Part shown: piece by piece, positions 21,768-32,136 of the stretch
Position numbering within the stretch: position 1 is the first letter of the stretch
Layout of the letters: each line of letters starts with the position of its first letter
Source of the DNA: DATAES01 sp963802415
GTDB lineage: Bacteria > Actinomycetota > Acidimicrobiia > Acidimicrobiales > JACDCH01
Reading direction: 5' to 3'
Assembly: GCA_963802415.1 (NCBI GenBank)
Contig: CAWDIH010000002.1
Location: forward strand, 806,001 to 870,000
Length of the DNA stretch: 64,000 nt
The notes under the pieces: model-generated
Database searches by the model: none
What the model was told of the DNA's origin: nothing
What the model saw: only the letters and a program-made list of their open reading frames with translations
Program-made: the position numbers and the translations under genes

Positions 21768-22819
21768 ATGTCCGGCGGGGTCGACTCATCGGTCGCGGCT
21801 GCCCTGCTGCGCGACGCCGGACACGACGTCATGGGCGTGACCATGAAGCTGTGGGGAGGCGAGTCCGACACAGGGTGTTGCTCCGTGAGCGACGTCGACG
21901 ATGCTCGTCGCGTCGCTCGCAGCGGTTGGGCATCGACCATCACGTGTTCAATTTCGGTGATCGATTCACAGCTGACGTGATCGGGCCGTACGTCGCGGCG
22001 CATGCGACGGGCGACACACCCAATCCGTGCATCGAATGCAACCGGCATCTGAAGTTCGACAAGCTGCTGCGTCGAGCGCGCGCCCTGCGATTCGATGCCA
22101 TCGCGACCGGCCATCACGCGCGTGTGGTCGAGCGCGAGGACGGGTCACGACGAATCGCTCGTGGCGTCGACACCGGGAAGGACCAGAGCTACGTCCTCTA
22201 CATGCTGGACCAGTCGCAACTGGCGGCCACGCTCCTCCCCGTCGGTGAACTGACGAAGGCAAGTGTGCGGTCGATCGCAGACCGGCTGGAGCTGCCGAAC
22301 GCGGCCAAGCCCGACAGCCAGGACGTGTGCTTCATCACGTCGTCACTCGGCCGCAGCGGGTTCCTCCACGATCGCCTGGCGTTCACGCCCGCCAAGGTCG
22401 TCGACCGCGCCGGGCACGACGTGGGCCATGTCGACGCGGTCGAGCTCGTTACCGTCGGCCAGCGAAAGGGCCTCGGGCTCCGGGGTGGCGACGGGACGCC
22501 GCAGTACATCGTGGACGTCGACGTCGCCGAGGGCACCGTGACGGTCGGCGACGCGTCCGCTTTGCTCGAGCCGGCCACCACGTTGCGGGAGATGACCTGC
22601 GCAGGCGATGAGCTCGCAGGACCCTTGCTCGCACAGTGCAGCGCGCACGGTCCTGCACTCGCCGCCACCTTTGATCCGTCGACGTCGACGGTGGCTTGGC
22701 ATGAACCCCATCGACGCGTCGCGCCGGGACAGGCCGTGGTCTTCTATGACGGCGAGGAGGTGCTCGGCGGGGGGTTGGCCGTCAGCCGCGCGGGAGCCCG
22801 CGCTCGCCTGCTTCGCTGA
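21768..22819 (+). CDS. mnmA: tRNA-specific 2-thiouridylase (start damaged, at least one frame break)
   Basis: Thiolates U34 of tRNAs for Lys, Glu and Gln. The PP-loop is MSGGVDSSVAAALL, catalytic cysteines are in NPCIECNRHLKFD and SQDVCFITS, and GHHARVV and GKDQSYVLYML are typical. The first ~45 codons are in one frame; sense moves near 21925 to GIDHHVFNFGDRF. Upstream of 21768 the codons GTT CTC GTC GCG encode the expected VLVA in frame but lack a start, so the true start was probably lost to an indel near 21752. It overlaps the convergent membrane gene by 38 nt. Confidence 0.85.
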
Positions 22820-23666
22820 GCAACGCCCCCGGACGTGCGGGCGTGAACAGCACACGGTTGGTGTCGATGGTGCGGCTCTGGTTCCGTCGTTCGACGAGTC
22901 CCATGGTGGCCTTGGTCCGCAGGCTCAGTTCGAGCACGAGCCCGAGCGCGCGGCCCGTCAAGTCGGTCGCCACGCGCTCGGCATCAGCCGGCGCGGGCCC
23001 GAGCGACCGCACGTCCCCGCGGAGGAACAGCACGGGATCGGCCAGGCTCAGCGGGTCGTGCAGCACCAGCCCGACGCGTACGAACACGACCCACCGGCGC
23101 GACAACTGGTGCAGTGAGCGCAGCGCGGGAACCACCAACGCCGCGCCCAGAACGAGCGCGATCGCACCCGGCACCCATGCGCGCGCAGCGAGCAACAACG
23201 GCCCCGCCGCGACGCCGCCCACGACGACCGCCCATGCGAGCTCGACCGGACCAAGGAGCAGCGGCGTGGGGGTGCGCAACGCCATGCGCTTCTCGGGCCC
23301 GTAGGACGAGCCGTCGACGAACAGATCCGTCACGACCGGCACGAACAGCACGACAGCGGCGAGCAGGGCGGTCCAGCCGATCGCTACCACCTCGGACACG
23401 CCCACGTCGCCGCCCCGGGCCGTGGCCCATATGGATGCAGCCAGCGCGGCCGGGGCGCCGATCCGCAGGGCGGTCAAGCTCACGGTGCGGGGGACGAGCA
23501 CAGCGACGGCCACGCCACCCCAGGCCAGCCACGCCAGGATCGACGCGACCACTTGCACCGCGGTGCTGGCATCCTGCAGACCGCGCGCCAGTGCCGGCCC
23601 CACCGTGAGCGGCAGGGCGAACCAGGCGACGCGGACGGCCAGCAACACGGACGGAGACTCTGACAC
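22782..23666 (-). CDS. multi-pass membrane protein of unknown function
   Basis: About 294 residues with roughly six hydrophobic segments in the first 190 (LALPLTVGPALARG, VASILAWLAWGGVAVAVLV, VVAIGWTALLAAVVLFVPVV, and others). A soluble C-terminal tail contains a basic stretch RTKATMGLVERRNQSRTIDTNRVLF. I do not recognise a family. Start choices are TTG at 23669 or GTG at 23666, both at the edge of a family 1 hairpin that fills the divergent gap to ligA. The 3' end overlaps mnmA antisense. Confidence 0.65.
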   Translation of the reverse strand: MSESPSVLLAVRVAWFALPLTVGPALARGLQDASTAVQVVASILAWLAWGGVAVAVLVPRTVSLTALRIGAPAALAASIWATARGGDVGVSEVVAIGWTALLAAVVLFVPVVTDLFVDGSSYGPEKRMALRTPTPLLLGPVELAWAVVVGGVAAGPLLLAARAWVPGAIALVLGAALVVPALRSLHQLSRRWVVFVRVGLVLHDPLSLADPVLFLRGDVRSLGPAPADAERVATDLTGRALGLVLELSLRTKATMGLVERRNQSRTIDTNRVLFTPARPGALLSEAGERGLPRG

Positions 23667-23667
23667 C

Positions 23668-23718
23668 AATGTTGGATGGAAGTGGGCGCTATGGCGCCCG
23701 TTTCACCCCGGAGTTCGA
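23668..23718 (+). repeat. family 1 hairpin element, copy B
   Basis: Fills most of the 76-bp gap between the divergent membrane-protein gene and ligA. The left arm GAAGTGGGCGC pairs with GCGCCCGTTTC through two G-T (G-U in RNA) positions around a TATG loop. Flanks are AATGTTGGATG and CCCCGGAGTTCG. Confidence 0.8.
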
Positions 23719-23730
23719 AGGGTTGGCCGG

Positions 23731-23736
23731 TAGTTT
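23731..23736 (+). promoter_or_regulatory. -10 box of ligA
   Basis: TAGTTT, 6 nt before the ATG at 23743. Confidence 0.5.
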
Positions 23737-23742
23737 TCACGC

Positions 23743-25772
23743 ATGGCTGTGACGCCCGACGTCGAGGCGCGAGCGGCCGAGCTGCGCGACGAGATCGAAG
23801 AGCACAACCGTCGGTACTTCGTCGACGACGAGCCGTCCATCGCCGATGCCGACTACGACGCGCTCGTCAGTGAGTTGAAGGCGATCGAGGCCGAGTTCCC
23901 CGAGTTGATCACACCGGACTCGCCGACACAGCGTGTCGGTGGATTCGCTTCGACGCAGTTCTCCGAGGTCCGCCATCGCGTTCCGATGATGTCCCTCGAC
24001 AACGCGTTCGGGCTCGAGGAGCTGCGCGACTGGGGCAAGCGGGTCGAGCGCCGGCTGGGCACCGAAGGCCGCGATACCAGTTACGCATGCGAGCTGAAGA
24101 TCGACGGCTTCGCCATCTCGATCACGTACGAGGGCGGGCGGTACGTGCAGGCGGCGACACGGGGCAACGGTGAGGTCGGCGAGGACATCTCCGCGAACAT
24201 CGCCATCATCGACGCCATCCCGAAGAAGCTGGCGGGCAAGGCTCCGAAACTGATCGAAGTGAGAGGCGAGGTCTACATGCCGCTCGCTGCTTTCGAGCGG
24301 TTGAACAAGCGGCAGGCCGACGCGGGCGACCGTCTGTTCGCGAACCCCCGCAACTCGGCGGCGGGGTCCGTCCGCCAGAAGGACGCGTCGATCACCGCGT
24401 CGCGCGAGCTGTCGTTGTGGACGTACCAGCTCGGTGCGATCGAGGGCGGTCCCGCATTCACGACGCACATGGAGACGCTCGAGTGGATGCGAGCACTCGG
24501 GCTCCCCGTCAATCCCGAGATCCGAGCGCTCGGCACACTGGACGAGGTGTACGACTACTGCCGTCACTGGCAGGACCATCGTCACGATCTTCCGTACGAG
24601 ATCGATGGCGTCGTGGTGAAGGTCGACAACCTACGGCTGCGGGCCGAGTTGGGTTTCACGTCGAAGGCGCCGCGCTGGGCGATCGCGTACAAGTTCCCGC
24701 CGGAAGAACGCACCACGAAGCTCAAGGACATCATGGTGTCCATCGGCCGCACCGGAAAGGCGACGCCGTTCGCCGTGCTCGAGCCGGTCTTCGTCGGCGG
24801 GTCGACGGTGCAACTGGCGACGCTGCACAACGAGGACCAGGTGAAGGCCAAGGACGTGCGACCCGGCGACACGGTGATCGTGCGCAAGGCAGGCGACGTG
24901 ATCCCGGAGGTCGTCAAGCCGGTGCTGTCCGAGCGTCCCCGGGGACTGAAGCCGTGGAAGTTCCCCGCGAAGTGCCCGGTGTGCAACGAGCCGCTTGTCC
25001 GCCTCGACGGCGAGAGTGACACGTTCTGCACGAACCTCGAGTGTCCCGGCCAGCGATCGGGCGCGCATCTGCTCACTTCGCGAGCCGCGGCGCGATGGAC
25101 ATCGAGGGACTCGGCGAGCGAACCGTGTCGCTGTTCCTCGACCACGACCTCATCCATGACCCTGCGCGACATCTACACGTTGGACTGGGAGGGCGTCCGC
25201 GGCCTCGAAGGGTTCGGCGAGATCTCCGTGACGAACCTTCAACACGCGATCGAGGCGTCGAAGAACCGCCCTCTCGCGAGCCTGCTCGTCGGCCTCGGCA
25301 TCCGTCATGCGGGAGGAACGGTCAGCCGCGTGCTGGCGAAGGCGTTCGGACACCTCGACCGGCTGATGGCAGCCACGGAGGACGAGATCGCCGCCGTGGA
25401 AGGCGTCGGCCGCATCATCGCTCACTCGGTGCACGAGTTCTTCGAGAACGACGGCAATCGCGAAGTCATCGAGAAGCTGCGACAGGCGGGCGTGAACATG
25501 ACCGGTCCGGAAGCGCCGTCGCTGCCGCAGGTGCTCGAAGGGAAGTCGATCGTCGTCACCGGAACGCTCGAAGCCCTGTCACGGGAGGACGCCGAGGAGG
25601 CGGTCAAGGCGCGCGGCGGCAAGGCACCGGGAGCGTGTCGAAGAAGACGACCGCTGTCGTCGTCGGGGAGGCGCCTGGCGCGGCGAAGCTCACCAAGGCC
25701 GAGGAGCTCGGCGTCCCGATCCTCGACGAAGCCGCCTTCCTGCACCTGCTGGACACCGGCGACCTGCCCTGA
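23743..25772 (+). CDS. ligA: NAD-dependent DNA ligase (several frame breaks)
   Basis: Essential replication and repair ligase. Domains in order: Ia (VDDEPSIADADYDALV), the adenylation domain with the catalytic Lys in CELKIDGFAIS, the OB fold (SIGRTGKATPFAVLEPV, DTVIVRKAGDVIPEVV), the Cys4 zinc finger (CPVC and a second Cys pair after DTFC), HhH repeats and a C-terminal BRCT domain (LEGKSIVVTGTL). A compensated pair of shifts lies between about 25060 and 25160 (FASRGAMDIEGLGERTVSLF in the second frame). Another near 25632 moves sense to SVSKKTTAVVVGEAPGAAKLTKAEE, ending at 25772. Corrected length is about 676 residues. Confidence 0.92.
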
Positions 25773-25787
25773 CCTTCGCCCACTCAG

Positions 25788-25838
25788 CGAAATTGCGTTC
25801 GTGAGGCACACGGCATGTAGCTGACGAACGCCGAAACG
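25788..25838 (-). repeat. family 2 palindromic element, copy 1
   Basis: 51-nt imperfect palindrome between the convergent ends of ligA and the 25855-26311 gene. Arms GCGTTCGT and ACGAACGC enclose a short variable centre. The outer parts are GTTTCGG and AATTTCG on the minus strand. Confidence 0.7.
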
Positions 25839-25854
25839 CGAGGAGGGACGCGGA

Positions 25855-26311
25855 TCAGGTCACGTTGAAGCACCAGCGGACCGGCGGGACGGCTTCGTTC
25901 GTGCCGTCGACGTCGGAAGATGTCCGCCTGCACGCAGTTCCGGCCCGAAGGAAGCTTCTCGAAGACCTTCCCGGTACCTGGGGTGAACACCACCTGGCTC
26001 AGCTCGGGGTGCTTCTGCAGCTGACCGTCGGGCACCACGACACCGTTGACGGCGAGATGGGCGTCGTACGGCGACGCGAGGTCGATCTCGATCTGCGCCT
26101 GCGACAGCACGTTGCTGCCGTCGGGCGGCGCCAGCAGTTGCACGACGTTCGGCGAGCCGGTGATCGTGAACTCCTCGTCGCCGCGGCGGGTGTGCGCCAC
26201 CGCAACGGCGAAGCCGATGATGCACGCGATCACGACGAGGGTGATCGCGATCCGCCTGATGAGGACGGTCCGGGGGTTCTCGAGCGGTGGTCGTGGCGAG
26301 GTGGTGGTCAT
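25855..26311 (-). CDS. membrane-anchored protein of unknown function (one frame break)
   Basis: About 152 residues after correction. An N-terminal membrane anchor (RIAITLVVIACIIGFAVAVAH) is followed by an extracytoplasmic domain with SPNVVQLLAPPDGSNVLSQ and DLASPYDAHLAVNGVVVPDGQLQ, likely a small beta fold. The annotated frame runs past the end; a one-base insertion near 25923 restores DVDGTNEAVPPVRWCFNVT and a TGA at 25855. It has one Cys before and one near the end (NCVQAD, WCFN), which could form a disulfide. It is divergent from the PASTA kinase. Confidence 0.65.
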
Positions 26312-26377
26312 GGCGACGTCTCGCCGTCATCCTCGCACGGACGCACCCGGTTCCCCAGTGCACGTGCACACCGGCAG

Positions 26378-26383
26378 TACCCT
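26378..26383 (+). promoter_or_regulatory. -10 box of the PASTA kinase
   Basis: TACCCT, 7 nt before the ATG at 26391; this spacing favours 26391 over the in-frame ATG at 26406. Confidence 0.5.
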
Positions 26384-26390
26384 CGAACGG

Positions 26391-28342
26391 ATGGTCGTCT
26401 CGCGGATGACCGACCAAGTCGGTCGGGTGCTGGGCGGTCGGTACCGGTTGATCGCACCGATCGGGTCCGGTGCGTCCGCTCTCGTCTTCCTCGCCGACGA
26501 CACGCGGCTGCGCCGGCGCGTGTCGCGGTCAAGGTCCTGCACCACGGGCTCGCCGACGACGAGGCCTTCTTGCGTCGCTTCCGCGCCGAGGCCCACTCGG
26601 CGGCCGCGCTCAACCACCCGAACGTGCTCGCCGTCTACGACTGGGGCGAGGACGACGGCGAGCCGTATCTCGTCACCGAATACCTGGATGGCGGCAGCCT
26701 CCGTGGGATGCTCGACGCCGGCAGGCGGTTGTCCGTGTCACAGGTGTTGGTCGTCGGACTCGAAGCAACCCGCGCCCTCGACTACGCGCACAAGCGCGGC
26801 TTCATCCACCGGGACATCAAGCCGGCGAACTTGCTCTTCGGTGAGGAAGGACGTCTTCGCATCGGGGACTTCGGACTGGCACACGCGCTGGCGGAAGCGG
26901 CGTGGACCGAGCCGGCGGGAGCAATGATCGGCACCGCCCGCTACGCCGCTCCGGAACAGGCGCGGGGTCAGATCGTGGACGGCAAGGGCGACGTCTACTC
27001 CCTCGGGCTCGTGCTGATCGAAGCGGTGACCGGCCGCGTGCCCTTCACGGCGGACACGACGATCGCCACGCTGATGGGTCGCGTCGACACGCCTGTGGAC
27101 GTGCCCGAGGCACTAGGCCCGTTGCAGACCGTGCTCGAGCGGGCCGGCCGGCCCGATCCCTCCGAGCGCCCCGATGCGGGCCAGCTCGCAGTCCGATTGC
27201 TGGCGGCCTCCCAGCAGCTCGATCGTCCCGAGCCTCTGCCCCTGGTCGGCGCCACCGCGACCGCGAGCGACCTCGCAGTGGTCGACCGGGATCCGACGGA
27301 TCTGCCGCTGACGCGCACCGACGAGGCCACCGTGGACGCCGAAGCGGTCGCCGAGACCACGGCAGAGACCGCAACCGAGACCGAGACCGAGATCGGATCC
27401 TCCTCCGGCGAGGCCGCAGAAGCCGACGCGCCGCCCCGCAAGCGGCGGCGACGCTGGCTCGTCGCGTTGGTCGTCGTGCTCGCCGTCCTCGCGCTCGGTT
27501 CAGGTGCCGCGTTCGTGTGGGTCAAGCTGCGCGTACCAACGCACGAGGTGCCCACGTTGGTCGGGCTCACCGAGCAACAAGCGCGCGGGCAGGCGCAGGC
27601 CAACCACTGGAAGATCCAAAAGCTCGACGGTCGCCAGGACGGTTCCGTCATCGGCAACGTGATCGGCCAAGATCCCGCAGCAGGCAAGTCGCTCGCCGAG
27701 GACAAGACCGTCACGATCACGGTGTCCCTCGGCAACACGTTGGTCGCCGTGCCGGGCGATCTCGCCGGCAAGCCCGTTGCCGACGCCGCGGCGGAGTTGC
27801 AGGCGATCTCTCTCGATCTCGGCGCACAGACGCCGCAGCACGACGAGTCCGTCCCGGCGGGGACGATCGTCGCAGTCGATCCAGCGACGCCACCACAGTT
27901 GCCGAAGGGCGAGAAAGTCAACGTCACCGTGTCCGACGGTCCCGCGCCGCGGACCGTCCCGCAGCTCGCGTCGACGATGTCGTTCCAGCAGGCGTCACAA
28001 GCCCTCGCCGCGGTCCAACTCGACGGCGTGCAGAGCGACAGCATCAACCAGTTCAGCGACACCGTCCCAGCGGGCCAGATCATCGGGACCGACCCGCCCG
28101 CCGGTACCCACGTGCCGCGCGACTCCAAGGTGAGGGTGATCTTCTCCAAGGGCCCGCAGCCGATTCCGATCCCGGACGTGCGCACGAAGTCGGTGGCCGA
28201 CGCGACCGCCACCCTCCAAGCAGCGGGCTTCCCTGTCGTCGCCGTGACCGGCAGCCCGAGCAATCCCGTCTTGTTCACCGACCCGCCGCCGAACGAGCCG
28301 CACCTGAAGGGAACGGGGGTCACGCTCCTCACCCGGGGTTAG
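26391..28342 (+). CDS. Ser/Thr protein kinase with PASTA repeats, PknB type (one frame break)
   Basis: Membrane sensor kinase for cell-wall growth. The glycine loop GRYRLIAPIGSGASALVFLA is in the first frame. Near 26520 sense moves to VAVKVLHHGL, the invariant Lys. HRDIKPANLLF (catalytic Asp) and IGDFGLAHA (DFG) follow, then the activation segment GTARYAAPEQARG. A linker unusually rich in TE/AE repeats precedes a basic stretch (RKRRRRW), one membrane helix and four extracellular PASTA domains starting VPTLVGLTEQQARGQA. About 650 residues. Unlike many Actinobacteria, no FHA, rodA or pbpA gene is adjacent. Confidence 0.9.
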
Positions 28343-28351
28343 CCGAACCCG

Positions 28352-28357
28352 TAGTGT
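28352..28357 (+). promoter_or_regulatory. -10 box of the SDR gene
   Basis: TAGTGT, 6 nt before the ATG at 28364. Confidence 0.5.
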
Positions 28358-28363
28358 GCGCAC

Positions 28364-29239
28364 ATGGGAGCGCTGGAGGGTCGAGTAGCCATCATCACGG
28401 GCGCCGGGCGCGGCATCGGTCGCGAGCACGCGCTGCTGTTCGCGGCGGAGGGCGCCAAGGTGGTGGTGAACGACCTCGGTGGCGCGCCCGACGGCGGAGG
28501 CAGCGACCGCACCGCGGCCGGGAACGTCGTCGAGGAGATCACCGCGATGGGCGGTGAGGCACTCGCCAACGCCGACGATGTGGCGGACTGGGAGGGCGGC
28601 CAGCGCCTGATCAACGCCGCGATCGAGTCTTTCGGGCGGCTCGACGTGCTCGTCAACAACGCCGGCATCCTGCGAGACCGTGTGCTCGTGAACATGACCG
28701 AGAACGAGTGGGACGACGTGATCAAGGTCCACCTCAAGGGTCACTTCGTCCCGACGCGTTGGGCAGCCACGTACTGGCGCGAGCAGGCGAAGGCCGGGGT
28801 CGAGGTGAAGGCGAACATCGTCAACACGTCGTCGACCTCGGGACTGATCGGCAATCCCGGCCAGACGAACTACGGGGCGGCCAAGGCGGGCATCGGTGCG
28901 TTCTCGTCGATCTGCTCGCAGGAGCTCTCCCGCTACGGCGTCCGCTCCAACTGCATCTCGCCGGCCGCTCGCACCCGCCTCACCGAAGCCACCCCGGGAC
29001 TGGGCGACGTGGTCAAGCCGCCCGCCGACGAGGCCGTCTTCGACATCTGGGACCCGGCCAACATCTCGCCTCTCGTCGCCTACCTCGCGACCGAGGACTG
29101 CCCGTTCAGCGGAGCCACGTTCTACGTCCAGGGCGGACGAGTGAATCGCATGCTCGGATGGCGGATGGACGATGGCCTCGAGCTCGACCACCGGTGGTCG
29201 GTGAAGGAGCTGGCCGAGCAGCTGCCGTCGCTGCTGTGA
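28364..29239 (+). CDS. short-chain dehydrogenase/reductase
   Basis: 291 residues. Cofactor loop TGAGRGIG near 12-19, NNAG in LDVLVNNAGILRDR, and the catalytic Tyr170/Lys174 in QTNYGAAKAG. The insert VNDLGGAPDGGGSDRTAAGNVV after strand 2 resembles the multifunctional 17-beta-HSD4/hydroxyacyl-CoA group, so a 3-hydroxyacyl-CoA or steroid substrate is possible. The C-terminal tail is long (GWRMDDGLELDHRWSVKELAE). The frame is intact. Confidence 0.85.
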   Translation: MGALEGRVAIITGAGRGIGREHALLFAAEGAKVVVNDLGGAPDGGGSDRTAAGNVVEEITAMGGEALANADDVADWEGGQRLINAAIESFGRLDVLVNNAGILRDRVLVNMTENEWDDVIKVHLKGHFVPTRWAATYWREQAKAGVEVKANIVNTSSTSGLIGNPGQTNYGAAKAGIGAFSSICSQELSRYGVRSNCISPAARTRLTEATPGLGDVVKPPADEAVFDIWDPANISPLVAYLATEDCPFSGATFYVQGGRVNRMLGWRMDDGLELDHRWSVKELAEQLPSLL

Positions 29240-29289
29240 CGATTGACCGTTGACCCGGCGGCGGTCTCGCCGTAGGGTGCAATCATCTG

Positions 29290-29316
29290 ATTCGGACTGT
29301 TGGGTACTGTCCGAAT
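29290..29316. promoter_or_regulatory. inverted repeat overlapping a -10 box
   Basis: ATTCGGAC (29290-29297) and GTCCGAAT (29309-29316) form a perfect 8-bp inverted repeat with an 11-nt spacer. A TACTGT box at 29305-29310 lies inside it, so a dimeric regulator bound here would block RNA polymerase. Confidence 0.45.
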
Positions 29317-29353
29317 GAAATTCGAGCGCCGATCAAGTCGCAGGGGGTACGCG

Positions 29354-30692
29354 ATGAACCGTTATCTCGAGGGCAACTACGCACCGGTGACCGAGGAGGT
29401 CACGGAGACCGAACTGGCGGTCACGGGTGCACTGCCTGCCTGGCTCGAAGGCCGTTATCTCCGCAACGGACCGAACCCGATCTCGGCTGATCCGGCGACC
29501 TACCACTGGTTCACCGGTGACGGCATGGTCCACGGTGTCCGCCTGCGCGACGGCCGGGCGGAGTGGTATCGCAACCGGTGGGTCCGCAACGAGTCGGTCG
29601 CCGACGCGCTCGGGCGACGCGTGGAAGGGCGGACCCGTCCATGGCGGGTTCGACTTCGCGGCGAACACCAACGTCATCGGTCACGCAGGCCGCACCTTCG
29701 CCATCGTCGAGGCCGGGTCACGGCCGTACGAGCTCACCGACGAGCTCGAGACGCTGGGCGTGTGCGACTTCGACGGCACCCTGCCCGGTGGTTACACCGC
29801 CCACCCGAAGCGCGACCCGGCGACGGGCGAGTTGCACGCCGTGTCGTACTTCTTCGGCTGGGGCAACAAGGTCCAGTACTCCGTGATCGATCGCGAAGGG
29901 CGCGTCCGCCGCACCGTCGACGTCGAGCTCGGCGCCAGCCCGATGCTGCACGACATGTCGCTCACGGAGCGCTACGCCGTGATCTACGACCTGCCTGTGA
30001 CGTTCCAGATGGACCTCGCGGCGTCTGGCCTGAACTTTCCCTATGCGTGGGATCCCGAGTACCAAGCGCGTGTCGGGCTGCTCCCGAGGGAAGGCAGCGC
30101 GGAGGACGTCCGCTGGTTCGAGGTCGAGCAGTGCTACGTGTTCCATCCGCTCAATGCCTACGACGACGGCGACCGAGTCGTGCTCGACGTCGTTCGCCAT
30201 CCCCGCATGTTCGACCGGAACCGTCTCGGACCGGACGAGGGCCGGCCGACGCTGGAGCGGTGGACGGTCGACCTCGTCGCGGGGAAGATCCTCGAGGAAC
30301 GGCTGGACGATCGGGGGCAGGAGTTCCCGCGGGTGGACGAGCGGCGGATCAGCCGCCGCCACCGATTCGGCTACAGCGTCGCCGTGGTCGAAGACGACGA
30401 GGACCATCTCGACTTCGGCGCCAATGCCGTGCTCAAGCACGACCTGGTGGCCGGGACGTCCCAGGCACGGGAGTTCCGCAACGGCGCCGCCGCAGAGTTC
30501 GTGATGGTGCCGTCCTCACCGGAGGCCGCCGAGGACGAAGGCGTGCTCATGGGCTTCGTGTACGACCGCGGGCGCGACGCCTCCGACCTCGTCCTGCTCG
30601 ACGCCGCCACGTTGGAGGACGTCGCCTCCGTCCATCTGCCCGTGCGGGTGCCGTACGGCTTCCATGGCAATTGGGTGCCATCGACCGGATGA
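29354..30692 (+). CDS. carotenoid oxygenase family protein (one frame break)
   Basis: Non-heme iron dioxygenase family that cleaves carotenoids, apocarotenoids or stilbenes. Opening: PAWLEGRYLRNGPNPISADPATYHWFTGDGMVHGVRL. The frame shifts near 29630 (sense continues GGFDFAANTNVIGHAGRTFAIVEAG). The four iron-binding histidines are recognisable in GYTAHPK, MLHDMSLTE, VFHPLNAYDDG and GFHGNWVPS. About 446 residues. The start at 29354 has AGGGGG 5 nt upstream; an in-frame ATG at 29315 would instead be nearly leaderless behind the TACTGT box. Substrate unknown. Confidence 0.85.
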
Positions 30693-30696
30693 CGCG

Positions 30697-30715
30697 ATCA
30701 CCTCGATGAGGTGAT
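30697..30715 (+). terminator. hairpin after the carotenoid oxygenase gene
   Basis: Perfect 8-bp stem (ATCACCTC/GAGGTGAT) with a GAT loop, starting 5 nt after the stop. There is no T tract. Confidence 0.35.
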
Positions 30716-30864
30716 GTTGGCCATGCCTGTACGGAACGTACTGCTCCGTGTAAACTGGTCGAAACAAGATCCACAGGGTCCGCTGGGGCGGTCCTGCTGG
30801 ACGCGGTGTTCCCCAGCCGCCGCGATGAGGCAGCCGCCCCAGCCGACTCTGCGGGTGTGCTGCG
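30716..30864. other. intergenic region without a gene
   Basis: 149 bp between two convergent genes. I see no coding frame with sense and no repeat of the two dispersed families. Confidence 0.5.
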
Positions 30865-31277
30865 TTACTCGGTTATTTCCTTGATGCGCTGGGCCACCTG
30901 CTGTGCGGTGGGATCGGGCGGCGCCGACTGCATGGCCATGAGCTTGGTCATGTCGCCCTGGACCTTGATCTTGCCGGCCATGAAGGCCTGCATCCCGGCC
31001 TGAGGGTTCTGGTCGACGAAGATGGCCTTCGCGGTCGTGTAGTCGACGGTGACGGTGAGGTCCTCGACCGTCGTGTGGCCGAGGTCCATCTTCGAGCTCG
31101 CCCTCGGAGGTGTCCATGTGGGCGTTGATGTCGCCGTCGGCCGACACCTCGGGCACCTCGGTGATGACCATGGTTCATCTTGACCTTGTGAGCCGGTGGC
31201 GCTGCCTGCCTCGACCGTCCCGGATCTTCTTCGGCCGCGGCCACCCACTCGTCGGACAGGAACTTGTACTTCGCCAC
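30865..31277 (-). CDS. SCP2 sterol-binding domain protein (three or more frame breaks)
   Basis: Small lipid/sterol carrier-like protein, about 135 residues. Sense blocks in order: MAKYKFLSDEWVAAAEE; APPAHKVKMN; LVITEVPE with INAHMDTSEGEL; KMDLGHTTVEDLTVTVDY; and TTAKAIFVDQNPQAGMQAFMAGKIKVQGDMTKLMAMQ, each in a different frame. The GTG start at 31277 has AAGGAG 7 nt upstream, a canonical ribosome site. It lies downstream of a TetR gene on the same strand and may be co-regulated with it. Confidence 0.8.
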
Positions 31278-31340
31278 CGTGGAACTCCTTGGTCGTCGTC
31301 GGATGGGCGCCGGGAGCTACGCGCCGCTGTTGAGCAAAGT

Positions 31341-31989
31341 TCAGCGCGCTCCGTGCGAGGGCTGGCCGAGGCCCGGGCGATCTCCTCGGCCGCTGCGAGC
31401 GAGCGCACGACGAGGCGGCCGACGAAGGCGGCGAGCCCGTCGACGTCGACGTCGAGGCGCCCGGTGCGGTGCCAGTGGGCGAACCAGCCGACGCGCCGAC
31501 AACGCCGAGTAGGCGAGCAGCACGGGGTCCTCGTCGCGGATGAGCCCGGCGTCGATGCCGGCCCGCACGATGCGTTGGCATGTCGTCGGCGTGGACCTCG
31601 GTGCCCGTGCGCTGATGTCCTCGACGAACTCCCGGTCGACGTTCTCGACGGCGACGAGGGCGAAGGACTGGGCGTGGGTGGCCATGAACCGAACCGACGC
31701 CTCGGAGCCCTGGCGGAGCGCACGAGCGGGTCGGCGTCGGGGTCCATCGCCTCGCGCCTGCGCCCGGCGCAGGCGGAGCCGCAGCTCGGCGGCGAGGTCG
31801 CGGAAGACCTGCTCCTTGTTCTCGAAGTACCAGTAGAAGAGCCCCTTCGCGACGCCCGCCTCGCGGCAGATGTCGACGATCCGCGGTCTGGGCGTAGCCC
31901 CGCTCGGCGAACAGGCGCGGCCGCGGCGTCGAGGAGCTGCTGCTTGCGCTCCGACCCCTGGGCGGTGAGCCGCCGCTCGGGTCGGGCAC
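31341..31989 (-). CDS. TetR-family transcriptional regulator (several frame breaks)
   Basis: The HTH region can be pieced together as RRLTAQGSERKQQLLDAAA, RLFAERGYAQT and RIVDICREAGVAKGLFYWYFENKEQVFRDLAAELRL. The ligand-binding part reads ASVRFMATHAQSFALVAVENVDREFVEDIS and DAGLIRDEDPVLLAYSALSA. I place the start at the GTG at 31989; it is uncertain because the first codons fall in conflicting frames. The exact 3' end is unclear, between 31341 and about 31300. A 16-bp perfect palindrome lies 20 bp upstream. Confidence 0.7.
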
Positions 31990-32009
31990 GGTGGCAGCCA
32001 AGCAGCCAC

Positions 32010-32025
32010 TTGACCCGCGGGTCAA
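32010..32025. promoter_or_regulatory. perfect 16-bp palindrome, likely TetR operator
   Basis: TTGACCCGCGGGTCAA, symmetric over all 16 bases, lies between the TetR gene (minus) and the ferredoxin gene (plus). Its size and place suit a TetR dimer regulating both sides. Confidence 0.55.
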
Positions 32026-32136
32026 TGTCGCCGTCTAGCGCTCGGACGCGCCGATGGGGCGGAGCACCCGAGGCCGAGCGGCTCGACGAGCCGGGAGCGG
32101 AACCCGAAGTGGAAGAACCCGCCGCTGCTGATCGAC

